64,000 nucleotides of DNA. Source: Kitasatospora sp. NBC_00374 (GTDB lineage: Bacteria > Actinomycetota > Actinomycetes > Streptomycetales > Streptomycetaceae). A program made the position numbers and the translations under genes. The notes beneath the pieces were generated by a model. It made no database searches, was not told the DNA's origin, and saw only the letters and a program-made list of their open reading frames with translations. Below are positions 9,546 to 18,019 of this stretch, piece by piece. Each line of letters starts with the position of its first letter. Positions within the stretch are counted from its first letter, which is position 1. Location of the stretch: positions 3,286,001 to 3,350,000 of the forward strand of contig NZ_CP107964.1 in assembly GCF_041434935.1 (NCBI RefSeq), in the 5' to 3' direction.

Positions 9546-9573
9546 GCCCCCGCCGGCAGGAGCCGGCGGGGGC
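9546..9573 (+). terminator. Terminator hairpin after the tricorn gene
   Basis: Perfect 12-bp stem (GCCCCCGCCGGC and its complement) with a 4-nt loop, 12 bp after the tricorn stop. No U-tract follows, as is common in GC-rich actinomycetes. Confidence 0.75.
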
Positions 9574-9634
9574 GCGATCTCGGTGCCGCGATCTCGGTGC
9601 GGATGCTCAGGCCTCCGCTGCCGGTGCCCTCGTC

Positions 9635-9829
9635 TCAGTCGAGGGGGTCGCCCTCGGCGGTCATGTCGGCGGCGGCGCGGCGGTCCTCCTCGGCCTGCAT
9701 CGCCTGCTGCCTGGCCCGCTCCGCGCGGTCACCGAACGCGTCGGCGGCCTCGTCGTGGGCGACCGCCCCGCGCTCGCTGGGGCTGACCATCTCGTGCGCC
9801 TTGGACCGGAACCTGTCGAAGATACCCAT
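9635..9829 (-). CDS. Small charged protein of unknown function (MGIFDRFRSK type)
   Basis: 64 residues, highly charged and rich in Ala, Glu, Asp and Arg, with no membrane segment or signal peptide. GGAGGAG stands about 10 nt before the ATG, so translation is credible. The N-terminus MGIFDRFRSK is closely similar to MGIGDRFRDK of the next small gene (9964-10164), and both end in an acidic tail containing TAE. The two look like diverged duplicates. I do not recognise the family and assign no function. Confidence 0.7.
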   Translation of the reverse strand: MGIFDRFRSKAHEMVSPSERGAVAHDEAADAFGDRAERARQQAMQAEEDRRAAADMTAEGDPLD

Positions 9830-9963
9830 CGCTCTCTGCTCCTCCGGCTACTCGGACGGCGGACCTCCCCCTCACTCTCACACCGCCACTCTCACACCGC
9901 GCCGCCCCGTATGCCACCGGGGGCGCGGCCCGGGCGGGCTGCCCCCGCGAGGCCGTCAGCGGG

Positions 9964-10164
9964 TCACCACGGGCCCTGGATCTCGTCGGGGCCGTCGTCG
10001 CCGGGCTCCATCATCGTCTCCTCGGCCGTCGTGTCCTCGGCGTCCTTCGCGTCCTGAGCCCGCTGCTCGGCCTCCGCGGGCCCCCCGGGCATGCCCTCCT
10101 CGGCCTTCCCGGCCTCCCGGCCGGGCTCCTGCCTCTTGTCCCGGAACCTGTCACCGATACCCAT
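9964..10164 (-). CDS. Small acidic protein of unknown function (MGIGDRFRDK type)
   Basis: 66 residues with GAGGAGG upstream of the ATG at 10164. Nearly all residues are charged or small, with a Met-rich acidic C-terminus (ETMMEPGDDGPDE), suggesting a disordered protein. It shares its start motif with the gene at 9635-9829 on the same strand, 134 bp further on. Related short proteins with this start motif seem common in streptomycetes, but I know no established role. Confidence 0.7.
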   Translation of the reverse strand: MGIGDRFRDKRQEPGREAGKAEEGMPGGPAEAEQRAQDAKDAEDTTAEETMMEPGDDGPDEIQGPW

Positions 10165-10230
10165 GATCCCTCCTCGGGTGTGTACGGACGACCTGCTCCG
10201 GCCCAATCTGGCACCGGCCCCGCGCCGCCG

Positions 10231-10275
10231 CACCCCGGGATCCCCGCACCCCGGAACGCCACACCCCGGAACGCC
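10231..10275. repeat. Three tandem copies of a 14-16 bp unit
   Basis: The unit CACCCCGGAACGCC occurs at 10247 and 10262, with a diverged copy at 10231. It lies between the PLC terminator and the small gene ending the upstream interval. Probably slippage; no function is apparent. Confidence 0.6.
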
Positions 10276-10276
10276 G

Positions 10277-10313
10277 CCGGGCCGGGCCCCGCGCGGCGCG
10301 GGGCCCGGCCCGG
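10277..10313 (-). terminator. Terminator hairpin after the phospholipase C gene
   Basis: Two 18-bp perfectly complementary arms with a central G, starting 9 bp beyond the phospholipase stop. All-GC stem; very stable. Confidence 0.75.
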
Positions 10314-10321
10314 TGGTGGGG

Positions 10322-12382
10322 TCAGCCGCTGATGCTGGGGGTGCCGGTCTCCAGGTGGCCGGTGAAGCGCTGGGACCAGGTGGTGTCGGTGCTGACGGTG
10401 ACCGTGAAGTCGTACCAGCCGTTCTGGTACGCGACCGCGTTGAAGTAGTCGCTGGTGTTGCCGCCGGCCGGGACGGTGTACGTCCAGGGGCCGTCGGTGC
10501 GGTAGTTGTTCGAGGTGATGGTGAAGGTGACCGGGGCGGTGCCGGCGTTGGCGAGCCTGAACCAGACGGCGAGCCTGCCGGTGGTCGGGGCGTTCGCGTA
10601 GGAGGCCGTCGCCGCGACGCTCTTGCCGGCCTTGGTGGCGTCGCCCTTGAAGCGGCGCAGGAAGCGGTTGGGGCCGACCACGCCGAGGTCGTAGGGGCCG
10701 TTGCCGAAGTTCGCGCCGCAGTTGAAGAAGTCGCTCTGGTCGGTGCCCGCGTCGACCGTGTACTGCCAGGGGCCGCCACCGCGGTAGGCGTTGGCGTAGG
10801 CCGCGAAGTGCGCGGCGCTGGTGGCCGCCGTGCCCTTGTTCTCCATCCTCAGCCAGACCTTCATGACGTTGCCGGAGGCGAACTCCAGGTGGTCGAGGTT
10901 GGCGTTCGGCTGGTACGGCAGGGCGCGGGCCGGGCGGGTGCCGGACTCCTGCAGCGGGAGGGCGTTGGTGACCGGTGCCGGGTTGGGCAGCGGGCCGCAG
11001 GCGGACAGGCCGATGGTGGCGTCGGTGTTGGGCAGCGCGGGCATGCCGTACACCGGGTTGGCGAAGTCGAAGACGCTGGTGAGGTCCCCGCAGACCTTGC
11101 GGCGCCAGGCACTGATGTTGGGGGTGGTGGCGGGCTTGCCGATCGCGGCGGTCCACTTCTCCAGGAATCGCAGCACCGAGGTGTGGTCGAAGACCTCGGA
11201 GTTGACCCAGCCGCCGCGGGTCCACGGGGAGATGGCGATCAGCGGGACGCGGAAGCCGAGGCCGATGTTGGTGCCGTTGTAGAACTCGCCGGGGGTGCCG
11301 GCCGGGGCGGTGGGCGGCGGGACGTGGTCGAAGAAACCGTCGTTCTCGTCGTAGTTGAGGAACATGACGGAGGAGTTGAAGACGTCCGGGTCGGCGTTGA
11401 GGGCGTCCATCACCATGTGCACGAAGTGCGCGCCGTCGGTCGGCGTGGCGTACGGGTGCTCGGAGGAGGCCTCGTCGGCGACCACCCAGGAGACCTGCGG
11501 GAGGGTGCCGTCCAGCACGTCGGCGCGGATCGCGGCGGCGATGTCGTTGGGGGTCTTGCCGGTGACCTTGGGCACCGAGCCCATGCCCTTGACCGCGAGC
11601 GGGCTGCCGGCCGGGGCACCGGAGAAGGTGTTGAAGTAGGCCAGCGCGTTGTCGCCGTAGTTGTCGCTCGCGTTCTGGTAGACCTTCCAGCTGACGCCGG
11701 CGCGCTCCAGCGCCTCGGCGTACGTCTCCCAGCGCAGGTTGGACTCGTCGCCGCCGTCGTAGGCGGGGCCGCCGGCGGTGCCGGCCGGGTCGATCTGGCC
11801 GCTCCAGTGGTAGGTGCGGTTGGGGCCGGTGGCGCTGAGCACCGAACAGAAGTACGCGTCGCAGATGGTCCAGTTGTCGGCGAGGGCGTAGTGGAACGGG
11901 ATGTCGGCCCGGGTCAGGTGGCCGAGGGCGCGGACGTTGCCCTTCGCGGCGACCCAGGAGTCCATCCTGCCGCCGTTCCAGGCCTTGTGCTGGTCGGACC
12001 AGCCGTGCGCCAGGTCGCCGTTGCACTGGGCGAGCCGCTCGGGGTCGGCGCCACCGGCCGGCTTGGTGGCGCTGAACTGCCAGGGGTACTGGCGGCCGAG
12101 GCCGTTGGGCTGGTTGAAGACGCTGTAGCCGTTGGCGATCTGGATGGCGCTGCGGTCGGCGAACCCGCGGACGCCCTTGAGCATGCCGAAGTAGTGGTCG
12201 AAGCTGCGGTTCTCCTGCATCAGGATCACGATGTGCCGGGCGTCCACGATGGTGCCGGTGGCGCTCAGGGCGGCGGCCTCGGCCGACGCGGTGGTGGCCG
12301 CGACCGTCCCGCCCGCCACCGCCGCTCCGGCCGCCGCACTCGCCGACAGCGCCATGAACTTCCTACGACTCAGCTCAGCCAT
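10322..12382 (-). CDS. Tat-exported phosphocholine-specific phospholipase C
   Basis: 686 residues. The N-terminus has a twin-arginine signal (LSRRKFMALS) followed by an Ala-rich hydrophobic stretch, so it is folded before export. The phosphoesterase core shows ILMQENRSFDHYFG, DNWTICDAYF and NYDENDGFFDHV, the signatures of the non-haemolytic bacterial PLC and acid phosphatase AcpA family. The last ~200 residues hold two similar beta-domains typical of this family (for example AYANAYRGGGPWQYTVDAG and SNNYRTDGPWTYTVPAG). The ATG at 12382 places the RR pair 6 residues in. Streptomycete PLCs are usually phosphate-regulated; I did not find a clear PHO box. Confidence 0.92.
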   Translation of the reverse strand: MAELSRRKFMALSASAAAGAAVAGGTVAATTASAEAAALSATGTIVDARHIVILMQENRSFDHYFGMLKGVRGFADRSAIQIANGYSVFNQPNGLGRQYPWQFSATKPAGGADPERLAQCNGDLAHGWSDQHKAWNGGRMDSWVAAKGNVRALGHLTRADIPFHYALADNWTICDAYFCSVLSATGPNRTYHWSGQIDPAGTAGGPAYDGGDESNLRWETYAEALERAGVSWKVYQNASDNYGDNALAYFNTFSGAPAGSPLAVKGMGSVPKVTGKTPNDIAAAIRADVLDGTLPQVSWVVADEASSEHPYATPTDGAHFVHMVMDALNADPDVFNSSVMFLNYDENDGFFDHVPPPTAPAGTPGEFYNGTNIGLGFRVPLIAISPWTRGGWVNSEVFDHTSVLRFLEKWTAAIGKPATTPNISAWRRKVCGDLTSVFDFANPVYGMPALPNTDATIGLSACGPLPNPAPVTNALPLQESGTRPARALPYQPNANLDHLEFASGNVMKVWLRMENKGTAATSAAHFAAYANAYRGGGPWQYTVDAGTDQSDFFNCGANFGNGPYDLGVVGPNRFLRRFKGDATKAGKSVAATASYANAPTTGRLAVWFRLANAGTAPVTFTITSNNYRTDGPWTYTVPAGGNTSDYFNAVAYQNGWYDFTVTVSTDTTWSQRFTGHLETGTPSISG

Positions 12383-12542
12383 CCGAACCGCCGCCCTCTC
12401 AGGAGTTGTGCACACAGGTCTGGCACTCACCGAACGCGGTGCATCCTGGCCCAGCCCGGCGCGGAAGGCCATGACTTTCCATGAAGGCTTGTTGGACTGT
12501 TCGTCCGCGCGTCGTCCGGCGACCTCGCGGTGAACGGACGCC

Positions 12543-13205
12543 TCAGCCGTCCTTCACAACAATTCCCAGCGCCTGGGCGAACTGCGGCGCCAGCTCGAAG
12601 AGTTGGTGCGTGGAGATGACCGCCCCACGAAGTCCCAGGTGGCCGTCGGCCAGGCCGAGCCGGACGGCTCCGCGGAGGTCGACCTTGCTGAGCTTCGCGC
12701 CGCCGAGCCGGACCTCCTCCAGGGTGGAGCCGGGGAACGCGACCTCGGTCATCCTGGCCTCGCCGAAGTCGACGTCGCGCAGCAGGCAGTCCTCGAACAC
12801 CACGTCCCGCAGGGTGGCGCCGCGCAGGTTGACGGACTCCAGCTTGCACTGGCGCAGGACCACCCGGCGCAGCGCGCAGCCGTACCAGGCGATGCCGGCG
12901 AGCACCGAGCCGAGCACGGCGCTGTCCTGCCACTCGCTCTCGGCGAGGTCGGTGGCGACCAGGCGGCTGCCGTGCACCCAGGCCTCGTTGAAGGAGGCCC
13001 GCCGAAGCCCGGCGCCGTCGAAGTGGACCCCGGTGAAGGCGCACTCCAGGAAGCCCGCGCCGCCGGCCGCGCCACCGTGCTCGGTGCCGTCGAAGTGCAC
13101 GGTGTCGTAGCGCTGGTCGGCCCGCAGCGGGCCGCTGTGCGGCTGCAGCAGGTGGGCGTAGGGCAGTTGGGCGAGCTCTTCGGGAACGTTGGGGACGGCG
13201 GGCAT
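12543..13205 (-). CDS. Pentapeptide-repeat protein
   Basis: About 220 residues if the ATG at 13205 is used; an ATG at 13244 in the same frame is also possible, and neither has a strong ribosome site. Residues ~65-190 show the five-residue A(D/N)LxX periodicity of pentapeptide proteins (FNEAWVHGSRLVATDLAES, NLRGATLRDVVFEDCLLRD, KVDLRGAVRLGLADG), which fold into a right-handed quadrilateral helix. Some family members protect gyrase by mimicking DNA, but nothing here points to that. No signal peptide. It lies 116 bp beyond the LtrA gene on the same strand. Confidence 0.82.
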   Translation of the reverse strand: MPAVPNVPEELAQLPYAHLLQPHSGPLRADQRYDTVHFDGTEHGGAAGGAGFLECAFTGVHFDGAGLRRASFNEAWVHGSRLVATDLAESEWQDSAVLGSVLAGIAWYGCALRRVVLRQCKLESVNLRGATLRDVVFEDCLLRDVDFGEARMTEVAFPGSTLEEVRLGGAKLSKVDLRGAVRLGLADGHLGLRGAVISTHQLFELAPQFAQALGIVVKDG

Positions 13206-13321
13206 GGCGGCTCGTTCCGGGTCGACGACGGCGGGCCCGGCCATCGTCCCAGCCGGTACCGACAGCCCGGCGGCGACCGCACGGCGACACAGCGCGGGCC
13301 GGCCGCACGAGGCCCCGACCG

Positions 13322-14524
13322 TCAGCCCTCCCGGGCGTGCAGCGCCAGCCCGACGGCGACCGTCGCGGCCGCCACCAGACCCGCCAGCAGGACCCCGGAC
13401 CCGCCGGCGAAGGTGCAGGCCAGCATCGCCACGGCGGCCACCGGCAGGACGGCCTGGCCGGCGCCCCGCTTGGTGTGCCGGGAGTGCAGCAGCCAGACCG
13501 TGAACAGGTAGACCGCCGCGGGCACGGTGACCGCCGCGGTGGCCGCGTCGGCGGAGATGTGCGCCTGGCCGACGGCGTACTCGACCGCGACCTCCAGGCC
13601 GGCGCCGATGGCGGCGGCCGCCCCGAGCACCAGGTAGTGGCCGTAGCCCCAGAGGAAGGCCTGCCGGTTCGAGCGCAGATGGTCGTGGACCGGCCGGGCG
13701 AAGTAGATCCACCAGGCGGCGAAGCAGAGCAGGATCCCGCCGGCGGCGAGCGGCAGCAGCTCACCCAGTGCCTCGTGCTCGTCCAGGGCGGCCTGGATGG
13801 CGATGGTGGCGGCGGAGACCGTCTCACCGAGCACGATCAGGGTGAACAGGCCGTAGCGCTCGGCGATGTGGTGCGGGTGCCAGGTGCTCTGGGTGTGCAG
13901 TTCGGCGAACACCGGGACGGAGAGCTCGGCCAGGATTCCCAGCGGGATGACGTACGGGCGGGCGCTCTCCGGCACCAGCAGCACCAGTGCCCAGCCGATC
14001 TGGCAGACGGTGATGCCGGCCGCGTAGCGCAGCGCCATGGTGCGGGCGCCACCGGTCTCGCACCGCGCGGCGCGCAGCCACTGGGCGACCATCGCGAGGC
14101 GCATCACCACGTAGCCGACCACCGAGAGCGTGAGGTCCTGGTCGCCGAACATCCGGGGGACGCCGGCGGCCAGGATCAGCACGCCGGTGATCTGGACCAG
14201 GGTGGTGATCCGGTACGGCACGTCGTCCACGTCGTAGGCGGAGGCGAACCAGGTGAAGTTCATCCAGGCCCACCAGATCGCGAAGAAGGCGAAGCAGTAG
14301 CCGACCAGGCCGGTGCCCGGGTGGTCGTCGGCGACGGAGTGGGCGAGCTGGCCGCTCGCCTGGGCGACGGCGACCACGAAACAGAGGTCGAAGAAGAGTT
14401 CCAACGGCGTGGCGGCGCGGTGGGGTTCGTCCCGGCTGCGGGGCACCATCCGCCGGACGGGCCGGGAGTCCGCCTTGCCCGGGTCGGCGGAGTGCGGCTC
14501 GGGCAGGGCGGATTCGCTGGTCAT
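13322..14524 (-). CDS. LtrA family multipass membrane protein (copy 1)
   Basis: 400 residues with about 10-11 hydrophobic segments. The signature LELFFDLCFVVAVAQ near residue 42 and the central HHIAERYGLFTLIVLGETV identify the low-temperature-requirement A family. Its biochemical role is not established. The ATG at 14524 begins a soluble charged N-tail of about 40 residues. A second, clearly diverged member of the family is at 36131-37264. Confidence 0.9.
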   Translation of the reverse strand: MTSESALPEPHSADPGKADSRPVRRMVPRSRDEPHRAATPLELFFDLCFVVAVAQASGQLAHSVADDHPGTGLVGYCFAFFAIWWAWMNFTWFASAYDVDDVPYRITTLVQITGVLILAAGVPRMFGDQDLTLSVVGYVVMRLAMVAQWLRAARCETGGARTMALRYAAGITVCQIGWALVLLVPESARPYVIPLGILAELSVPVFAELHTQSTWHPHHIAERYGLFTLIVLGETVSAATIAIQAALDEHEALGELLPLAAGGILLCFAAWWIYFARPVHDHLRSNRQAFLWGYGHYLVLGAAAAIGAGLEVAVEYAVGQAHISADAATAAVTVPAAVYLFTVWLLHSRHTKRGAGQAVLPVAAVAMLACTFAGGSGVLLAGLVAAATVAVGLALHAREG

Positions 14525-14973
14525 CGCGGTCGCTTTCGTCAGGGGCGGTACCCCGCGATCCTGGCAGCGGCGCCCGCCGTGCGCACGCATCCGCGCGGCA
14601 CGCCGATCGGCCCGCCTGCACCCGTTCTGGGTAGTCGTCAGGCACAGTTGACGGTGCAGTGCGCGAACCGGGTGACAGCTCGACGGCTCCCGGGCGCGCC
14701 CTGTGGAAGGTGTCCCGTCCATCCCGGTCGGGCCGATAGATTCCACGCCAAGTGGAACGACGACACGGGCGGTCTGCGGGCAACGCGGAAGGTCAAGGCG
14801 GATGGCGTGGACACGGGGGCGGCTTCGCCGGTTCCCGTGTCCACGCCTGAACGCCTCGTGATCACCGCGCTGCTCGCCAGCGCCGCCGGTCGCCCGCCCG
14901 ACCGGATCGCCCGCGCGGATCGGCTGAGCGGACCGCCCGGGCGGATCGCCGGGCCGGAGCCCCGCGACAGGGG
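14525..14973. other. Non-coding interval with one large hairpin
   Basis: 449 bp between the LtrA start and the stop of the peptide-binding protein. Apart from the inverted repeat at 14804-14847 and whatever promoter drives LtrA, I see no credible gene; a short minus-strand frame at 14638-14865 has no ribosome site. Confidence 0.6.
14804..14847 (-). terminator. Long inverted repeat, likely terminator of the peptide-binding gene
   Basis: Two perfect 14-bp arms (GGCGTGGACACGGG at 14804 and its complement at 14834) enclose a 16-nt loop that itself can form CGGC-TTC-GCCG. It lies about 127 bp downstream of the binding-protein stop and 280 bp upstream of the LtrA start. A terminator is the simplest reading; an operator is possible. 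Confidence 0.55.
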
Positions 14974-16671
14974 CTACTTCTCCCAGCCGACCGAGGTGAT
15001 GACGGTGTCGGCGAGGCTGCCGGCACCGAAGTTGGCCAGGCCCTTGCGGACCGCGACGATGCTCGGCCGCTGGTAGAGCTCGACGGTGTGGGCGAGCTCC
15101 CAGATCTTCACGTCGGCCTGGTTGTAGAGCTTGGCGGCCTCGGCCGGGTCCAGGGTGGCGGCGGCCTTGCGCAGCAGGGTGTCGATCTCCGGGGTGCTCA
15201 GCTTCGAGTAGTTGCCGAACACGTTGTCGCCCTGCGGGGCGCGGTAGATCGGCACGGTCCGCGAGAGCGGGAAGGAGCCGGTGTTGCGCCAGCTCGCCAG
15301 GTCGAACTTGCCCTCGTTGATGTACTTGGAGAAGTACTCCTTGCTCGGCACCTTGTCCACCGAGAGCTTCACGCCGACCTGCTGGAGCATGCTCTGCACG
15401 GCGGCGGCCAGGTCGGCCTGCGCCTGGGTGGAGCCGTCGCTCATCACGTAGTGCAGCTCCAGCGGCTTGCCGTCCTTGCTGCGCACGCCGCCGGCGTCCT
15501 TCCAGCCCGCGGTGTCCAGCAGTTGCCTGGCGGCGGCCGGGTCGTACTTCACCCAGTCCCCGGAGTTGGCCTGGTAGCCGCTCTGGTTGGTCATGAACAG
15601 GTGGTTGTCGAGCGGCTTGAACTCGACCGGGACACCCTGGTTGACGATCTTGATCAACGAGGCCCGGTCCAGCGCCTTGCCGAGCGCCTGGCGGACGCCC
15701 TGGTCGGCGAGCGCGCCGTTGCCGCCGAAGGAGATGTGCACCTCGTCCCAGGGCGTTCCGGTGCGGATCGCCGCGTCCTTGGCGTCCTTGAGCTGGCCGT
15801 ACGCGGTGGCGGTGCCCGCCGAGGCGAAGTCCACCTCGTTGTTGAGGAAGGCCTGGGTGATCGCCGCACCGTCCAGCACCCGGTAGGTGATCTTGTCGAG
15901 CTTGGGCCTGGGGCCCCACCAGTCCGGGTTCGGCACCAGGGTGATGGTCTGCGCGGCCTTGTCCGCGTTGGCGATCTTGAACGGGCCGCCGTAGACCGGG
16001 ACCTGCTCGATCCAGCCCTCGTTGAACGCCTGCGGGGTGGCGATCCCGGAGGCCGGCAGCAGCGGGTTGAACAGGCTCTGCCAGTCCGCGTAGGGCTCGC
16101 TGAAGGTGACCTTCACCTCGCTCGCGTCCGCCCCCTGCTCGACGTTGGAGATCTGCTCGTAGCCCGAGGAGTCCGCGAGGTTGTACGCCGGGTCCTTGCC
16201 GTTGGAGGCCTGCCAGACCGCCTTGAAGTCCTGGTAGCCCAGCTGCTTGCCGTCCGACCACTTGGCCTTGGGGTTGATCTTGTAGGTGACCACCTGGGGC
16301 GAGGTGGAGGTGACCTTCGCGGACTCCAGGTACTCCGGCACCGGGTGGTAGACGCCCTTGGCGTCCGAGCGGAAGATCCGCGCCTCGACGTAGCCCATGA
16401 TCTCGACGGCGTCGCCGTACGTGCCGTCGACCTGGTACGGGTTCCACTGGGTGATCCACTGCTGGAGCGGCTCGCGCAGCTCCCCGCCGTCCTTGATCTT
16501 CTCCAGCGGCTGCGGGTTGTTGTCCTCCGCGTCCTGGGTCGGCGCCACCGTCTTGGCCACGTCGTTCGCCGAGCCGCCGGCCGAACTGCTGCAGGCGGTG
16601 GCGGCGAGCACCACGGCGATGGCGGCGGCCGCGGCGCGGCCGAGTCTGCGGGTGGCGAGCGATGCGTCCAT
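14974..16671 (-). CDS. Oligopeptide ABC transporter solute-binding lipoprotein
   Basis: 565 residues. A short positive N-terminus, a hydrophobic core and the lipobox VLAATAC mark a lipoprotein, acylated on Cys at about residue 27. The body is an extracellular family 5 binding domain: KWSDGKQLGYQDFKAVWQ, QALGKALDRASLI and GWKDAGGVRSKDGKPL are typical of OppA/DppA proteins that bind peptides. The ATG at 16671 was chosen because it gives a normal lipoprotein signal. The gene diverges from the permease-ATPase operon starting at 17036, so the importer is split around one intergenic region; such subunits are more often in one operon. Confidence 0.92.
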   Translation of the reverse strand: MDASLATRRLGRAAAAAIAVVLAATACSSSAGGSANDVAKTVAPTQDAEDNNPQPLEKIKDGGELREPLQQWITQWNPYQVDGTYGDAVEIMGYVEARIFRSDAKGVYHPVPEYLESAKVTSTSPQVVTYKINPKAKWSDGKQLGYQDFKAVWQASNGKDPAYNLADSSGYEQISNVEQGADASEVKVTFSEPYADWQSLFNPLLPASGIATPQAFNEGWIEQVPVYGGPFKIANADKAAQTITLVPNPDWWGPRPKLDKITYRVLDGAAITQAFLNNEVDFASAGTATAYGQLKDAKDAAIRTGTPWDEVHISFGGNGALADQGVRQALGKALDRASLIKIVNQGVPVEFKPLDNHLFMTNQSGYQANSGDWVKYDPAAARQLLDTAGWKDAGGVRSKDGKPLELHYVMSDGSTQAQADLAAAVQSMLQQVGVKLSVDKVPSKEYFSKYINEGKFDLASWRNTGSFPLSRTVPIYRAPQGDNVFGNYSKLSTPEIDTLLRKAAATLDPAEAAKLYNQADVKIWELAHTVELYQRPSIVAVRKGLANFGAGSLADTVITSVGWEK

Positions 16672-17035
16672 CAGGAAGTTCCCCGGGGGTCTCGAAGAGT
16701 CGACGGCCGCCAGGTGTGGCGACGCTTGAACGTGGGCAGCCAAGTCGGTGCCGACAGGCAGAACGTAACAGCGGATCAAGTCGACTACCAGGGGGCGGTG
16801 TTCAGATCTGATCGAAAGGAAACGGGCCGCAACACTGCCGCAACATCCTGTCCGTACCCGTCTGATCGACTGTGACCTGGGCGTTCGCCGGACCGGTCGG
16901 ACCGCCCCGCGACGCACCCCTGGACGACGGACCCGCCGTGCCGTACAACTGCTGCGCGAACCTGCTGCAACCACCCCTTGAGCGAAGGCGAACGATCATG
17001 TTCACCAGGTGTGCGAACCGCTTCGGCGGCCGGCC
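16672..17035. promoter_or_regulatory. Divergent promoter region of the peptide importer
   Basis: 364 bp between the binding-protein start and the first permease. It must hold the promoters of both arms. I could not fix -10/-35 boxes or an operator with confidence; the sequence is less GC-rich around 16740-16840. Confidence 0.5.
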
Positions 17036-18019
17036 GTGATCCGCTATCTGGCGAAACGGATCGGCTACTACGCCGTTCTGCTGGTCGTCGCGGTCTTCCT
17101 CGCCTACGCGCTGTCCTGCACCGCGCTCGGCCCCCGCGCCTACTTCGAGGCCAAGCAGCCCCGGCCCTCGGCCGCCGCGGTCGACCGACAGCTCACCGCG
17201 CTGAACATCAACGACCGCACCCCGGTGGTGGAACGATTCGCCACCTGGGCGGACGGCCTGGTGTTCCACGCCGACCTCGGCCGGACCATCCACAACACCT
17301 CGGTCAACGAGGAGTTCGGCCGCCGGATCTGGGTCTCGCTGCGGCTGCTGCTGGTCGGCAGCCTGCTGGGCATGGTGCTCGGGGTCGCCGGCGGCGCGTG
17401 GAGCGCGGTCAAGCAGTACCGGCTCTCCGACCGGGCGCTGACGCTGTTCTCCTTCGTCATGCTCTCCACCCCGGTCTTCCTGGTCGCGCTCTTCCTCAAG
17501 AACGGCGCGATCGCCGCCAAGGACGCGGCCGGCCACGAGGTGATCCCGTTCACCGGGTACGAGACGCCCAACCTCGCCGGCGGGCTCGGGGCGCACCTCG
17601 GCGACTGGGCGCTGCACCTGCTGCTGCCCACCCTGTCGCTGGCCCTCGGCGGGCTCGCCACCTACAGCCGCTACCAGCGCTCCACCATGCTGGACGTGCT
17701 CGGCTCCGACTACCTGCGCACCGCCGAGGCCAAGGGCCTGACCAGGAGCAGGGCGCTGCTCAAGCACGGTCTGCGCACCGCCGTGATCCCGATGTCGACC
17801 ATGTTCGCGTACAGCTTCCTGGGCATCTTCACCGGCGCCGCCTTCACCGAGACCATCTTCGGCTGGCACGGCATGGGCGAGTGGTTCATCCAGGCGATCA
17901 ACGAGCAGGACATCAACGCGGTGGTCGCGGTCAACCTGTTCGCCGCCGTGGTGATCCTCGCCGCCGGCTTCCTCGCCGACGCCCTGCACGCCGCCCTCGA
18001 TCCCCGGGTCAGGTACTGA
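17036..18019 (+). CDS. Oligopeptide ABC transporter permease (DppB type)
   Basis: 327 residues from the GTG at 17036, which gives the normal start VIRYLAKRIGYY; a GTG 27 bp earlier is possible. Six membrane segments are expected. The family loop GSDYLRTAEAKGLTRSRALLKHGLR is the EAA-type motif that contacts the ATPase. The large periplasmic loop (residues ~40-105) is normal for DppB proteins. Its stop overlaps the next permease start by 1 bp. Confidence 0.92.
   Translation: MIRYLAKRIGYYAVLLVVAVFLAYALSCTALGPRAYFEAKQPRPSAAAVDRQLTALNINDRTPVVERFATWADGLVFHADLGRTIHNTSVNEEFGRRIWVSLRLLLVGSLLGMVLGVAGGAWSAVKQYRLSDRALTLFSFVMLSTPVFLVALFLKNGAIAAKDAAGHEVIPFTGYETPNLAGGLGAHLGDWALHLLLPTLSLALGGLATYSRYQRSTMLDVLGSDYLRTAEAKGLTRSRALLKHGLRTAVIPMSTMFAYSFLGIFTGAAFTETIFGWHGMGEWFIQAINEQDINAVVAVNLFAAVVILAAGFLADALHAALDPRVRY

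Noticed and set aside
10091..12484. Long plus-strand frame opposite the phospholipase C
   Set aside because: Gly/Val/Ala-rich shadow; the minus strand carries a complete Tat-PLC.
14638..14865. 75-codon minus-strand frame in the LtrA/binding-protein gap
   Set aside because: No ribosome site and no motif, and it covers the inverted repeat.
13322..16459. One fused minus-strand frame linking LtrA to the peptide-binding region
   Set aside because: The LtrA part starts normally at 14524; the upstream part is antisense-like low-complexity sequence in another frame of the binding-protein gene.
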